Assembly (NCBI RefSeq): GCF_900142085.1
Contig: NZ_FQZQ01000018.1
Location: forward strand, 17,777 to 81,776
Direction: 5' to 3'
Origin: Shimia gijangensis
GTDB taxonomy: Bacteria; Pseudomonadota; Alphaproteobacteria; Rhodobacterales; Rhodobacteraceae
DNA length: 64,000 nt
Numbering within the stretch: the first letter of the stretch is position 1; each line of letters starts with the position of its first letter. Positions 62,958-64,000 of this stretch are shown in pieces. The notes beneath the pieces were generated by a model, which saw only the letters and a program-made list of their open reading frames with translations, was not told the DNA's origin and searched no databases. A program made the position numbers and the translations under genes.

Positions 62958-64000
62958 ATGCGCCACATACTTTTTTCCATATTTATGATCATGTCCTCAG
63001 CCTCAATTGCATTGGGACAAGATTTCATTCCCCCCAATGCACAGGATGCTCTTACTCAGCGGGCTGAAGAAGCCCTAAAAACTGGGCGAGCATCGGCTGA
63101 AGCTCTTAGCGTGCTTCGGAAAGATTTGGACGACCTGCGCCAGCAAATGTTTGACATTGTTGACGCCGGGAGCATCGAAGCCAGAGTGATCGAGGTGCAG
63201 TTGTCAGCACTGGGACCAGTTCCAGATGATGGGAGCGTGGAAACTGAAGGGTTGGCCCAAAAGAGAAAAACGCTTGCACAAAAACTCAAGCAGGCAAGCC
63301 AACCGATCCGCGAAGCGCAAGCCCGCCTTAGTCAGGTAGAACTGCTCATCCACGAAGTAGACCAACTAATACGCGAAAAAGACCGGAATAGGCTTTTTCA
63401 ACGTTTCCCAAGCGTCCTTTGGCCTGGCACCATTGTGAAAGGCATCGGAGAAATCGAGAGCTACGGTGCTGGCGCTGGCAACGAGTTGACCGAAGCAATG
63501 GGTCGCAAGGAATTCAAGAACGCCCGCCTGGAACGCCTATCTCTTGCCGGGTTCCTTGGGGCTTTGGGTCTGTTTTTGATCTTTTATGTGCGCTCATTGG
63601 TTGGGCGTTTCTTTGACAAAAAATTCGAAGGCAGTTCTGGCGCATTGCGTTTCTTTTGGGCTTTAATGTCGAGCCTTTCACGCCTTATTGTCCCACTATT
63701 CGGGATTGTCGCGATTGCAGGCATCCTGCCTGTGCTTGGCGTTAGGGCGTCGGCGACAGACTTCGCCGGCCAATTTGTATTGCAGATTCTATTCTTACTC
63801 GTGTTTTCCAACTGGCTTGGACACACATTGTTTTCACCTTTCGCACCAAGCCGGAGATTGGTTCGGATGGATGATGAAAAGGCGCTAACGGGTTTACGGT
63901 TGTGTCAGGCGCTGGGTTTTGTCGAAGGGATCGAACGGTTCTCGGAAACATTGGGTTCGGTTTCATTTCGCAGCCCCGAAACAGTCTCGGTTGTTGCCGC
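62958..64000 (+). CDS. MscS-family mechanosensitive channel with DUF3772 domain (3' end outside window)
   Basis: The frame is open from ATG 62958 to the window edge (347 codons seen). It starts with a signal peptide (MRHILFSIFMIMSSASIALG), then a periplasmic helical DUF3772 domain (residues ~35-165: LRKDLDDLRQQMFDIV, VQLSALGPVPDDG, VELLIHEVDQLIREKDRN, LWPGTI). Several membrane segments follow (FLGALGLFLIFYVRSLV and later). This is the front of large MscS-like proteins; the conserved MscS pore domain would lie beyond the edge. GAGGA seven bases before ATG. It marks intact native sequence right of the IS remnants. Confidence 0.85.
   Translation, partial: MRHILFSIFMIMSSASIALGQDFIPPNAQDALTQRAEEALKTGRASAEALSVLRKDLDDLRQQMFDIVDAGSIEARVIEVQLSALGPVPDDGSVETEGLAQKRKTLAQKLKQASQPIREAQARLSQVELLIHEVDQLIREKDRNRLFQRFPSVLWPGTIVKGIGEIESYGAGAGNELTEAMGRKEFKNARLERLSLAGFLGALGLFLIFYVRSLVGRFFDKKFEGSSGALRFFWALMSSLSRLIVPLFGIVAIAGILPVLGVRASATDFAGQFVLQILFLLVFSNWLGHTLFSPFAPSRRLVRMDDEKALTGLRLCQALGFVEGIERFSETLGSVSFRSPETVSVVA

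Noticed and set aside
62733..62966. 77-codon minus-strand frame left of the MscS gene
   Set aside because: It overlaps the IS6 right end and the MscS start region, has no ribosome site and no protein character.
62958..63966. Minus-strand frames over the right edge
   Set aside because: The plus-strand MscS/DUF3772 frame is uninterrupted to the edge and explains the sequence.

Overview
The window reads as chromosome of an alphaproteobacterium, most likely a marine Rhodobacterales (Roseobacter-group) species. Grounds: the gene families and their style (PrpE, short SHMT, Hint-type proteins, tandem MerR genes next to acyl-CoA dehydrogenases, a malic enzyme fused to a phosphotransacetylase-like domain), and a hairpin-rich intergenic repeat that I recall from roseobacters. 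The taxonomic call is inference from gene content only. I see no rRNA, tRNA, CRISPR array, prophage or origin.

Layout. 1-3.5 kb: end of an SLC13-type permease, a GAPDH, ureidoglycine aminohydrolase (allE) and a SRAP/YedK DNA-crosslink protein. 3.6-8.8 kb: three consecutive paralogous genes, each with an N-terminal TPR array and a C-terminal sulfotransferase domain. 8.8-14 kb: DUF1992 protein, secreted 5'-nucleotidase, a DUF952-pyrD-arsC-like operon with ATGA overlaps, and an opposing operon of two PaaI-type thioesterases plus a MATE exporter. 15-23.6 kb: two MerR regulators followed by a beta-oxidation cluster (two acyl-CoA dehydrogenases, a small RHH-like protein, GST, thiolase, FadJ-like fusion) closed by a terminator. 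23.7-30.9 kb: two Hint-domain paralogues that seem to lack processing residues, an EamA exporter divergent from an acyl-CoA synthetase, a membrane-anchored M48-like protein without HExxH, and a Thr/Ser/Lys-rich SPOR protein. 31-35.6 kb: a tightly overlapping nucleoside-salvage operon cdd-deoA-deoB-add-upp. 35.8-47.1 kb: malic enzyme, PrpE, a sulfatase, an M24-like protein with eroded metal ligands, NAD kinase, glyA and an esterase.

47.3-57.3 kb has a different flavour: MFS transporter, two-gene RND efflux system, DUF3179 protein followed by a C-terminal fragment of a formate/nitrite channel, and a DNA-binding/TM/TPR protein. 57.3-62.8 kb is a scrap zone: an 8-bp tandem repeat, three IS6-type copies (fragment, intact, frameshifted), a frameshifted IS110-type element, a DUF805 gene cut by an IS end, a lipoprotein gene with an in-frame TAG, and other gene tails. 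An MscS-type channel with a DUF3772 N-terminus runs off the right edge.

Regulation visible in the DNA: TTTGCAAA repeats before prpE (ScfR/PccR-like), a 26-bp palindrome before the malic enzyme, a FadR-type operator between the EamA and acyl-CoA synthetase genes, a MerR-type palindrome before the second MerR gene, and several clear intrinsic terminators. Much of the window serves acyl-CoA and propionate metabolism, purine/pyrimidine salvage and one-carbon supply. The least explained parts are the sulfotransferase triplet, the Hint pair and the degraded enzyme homologues.
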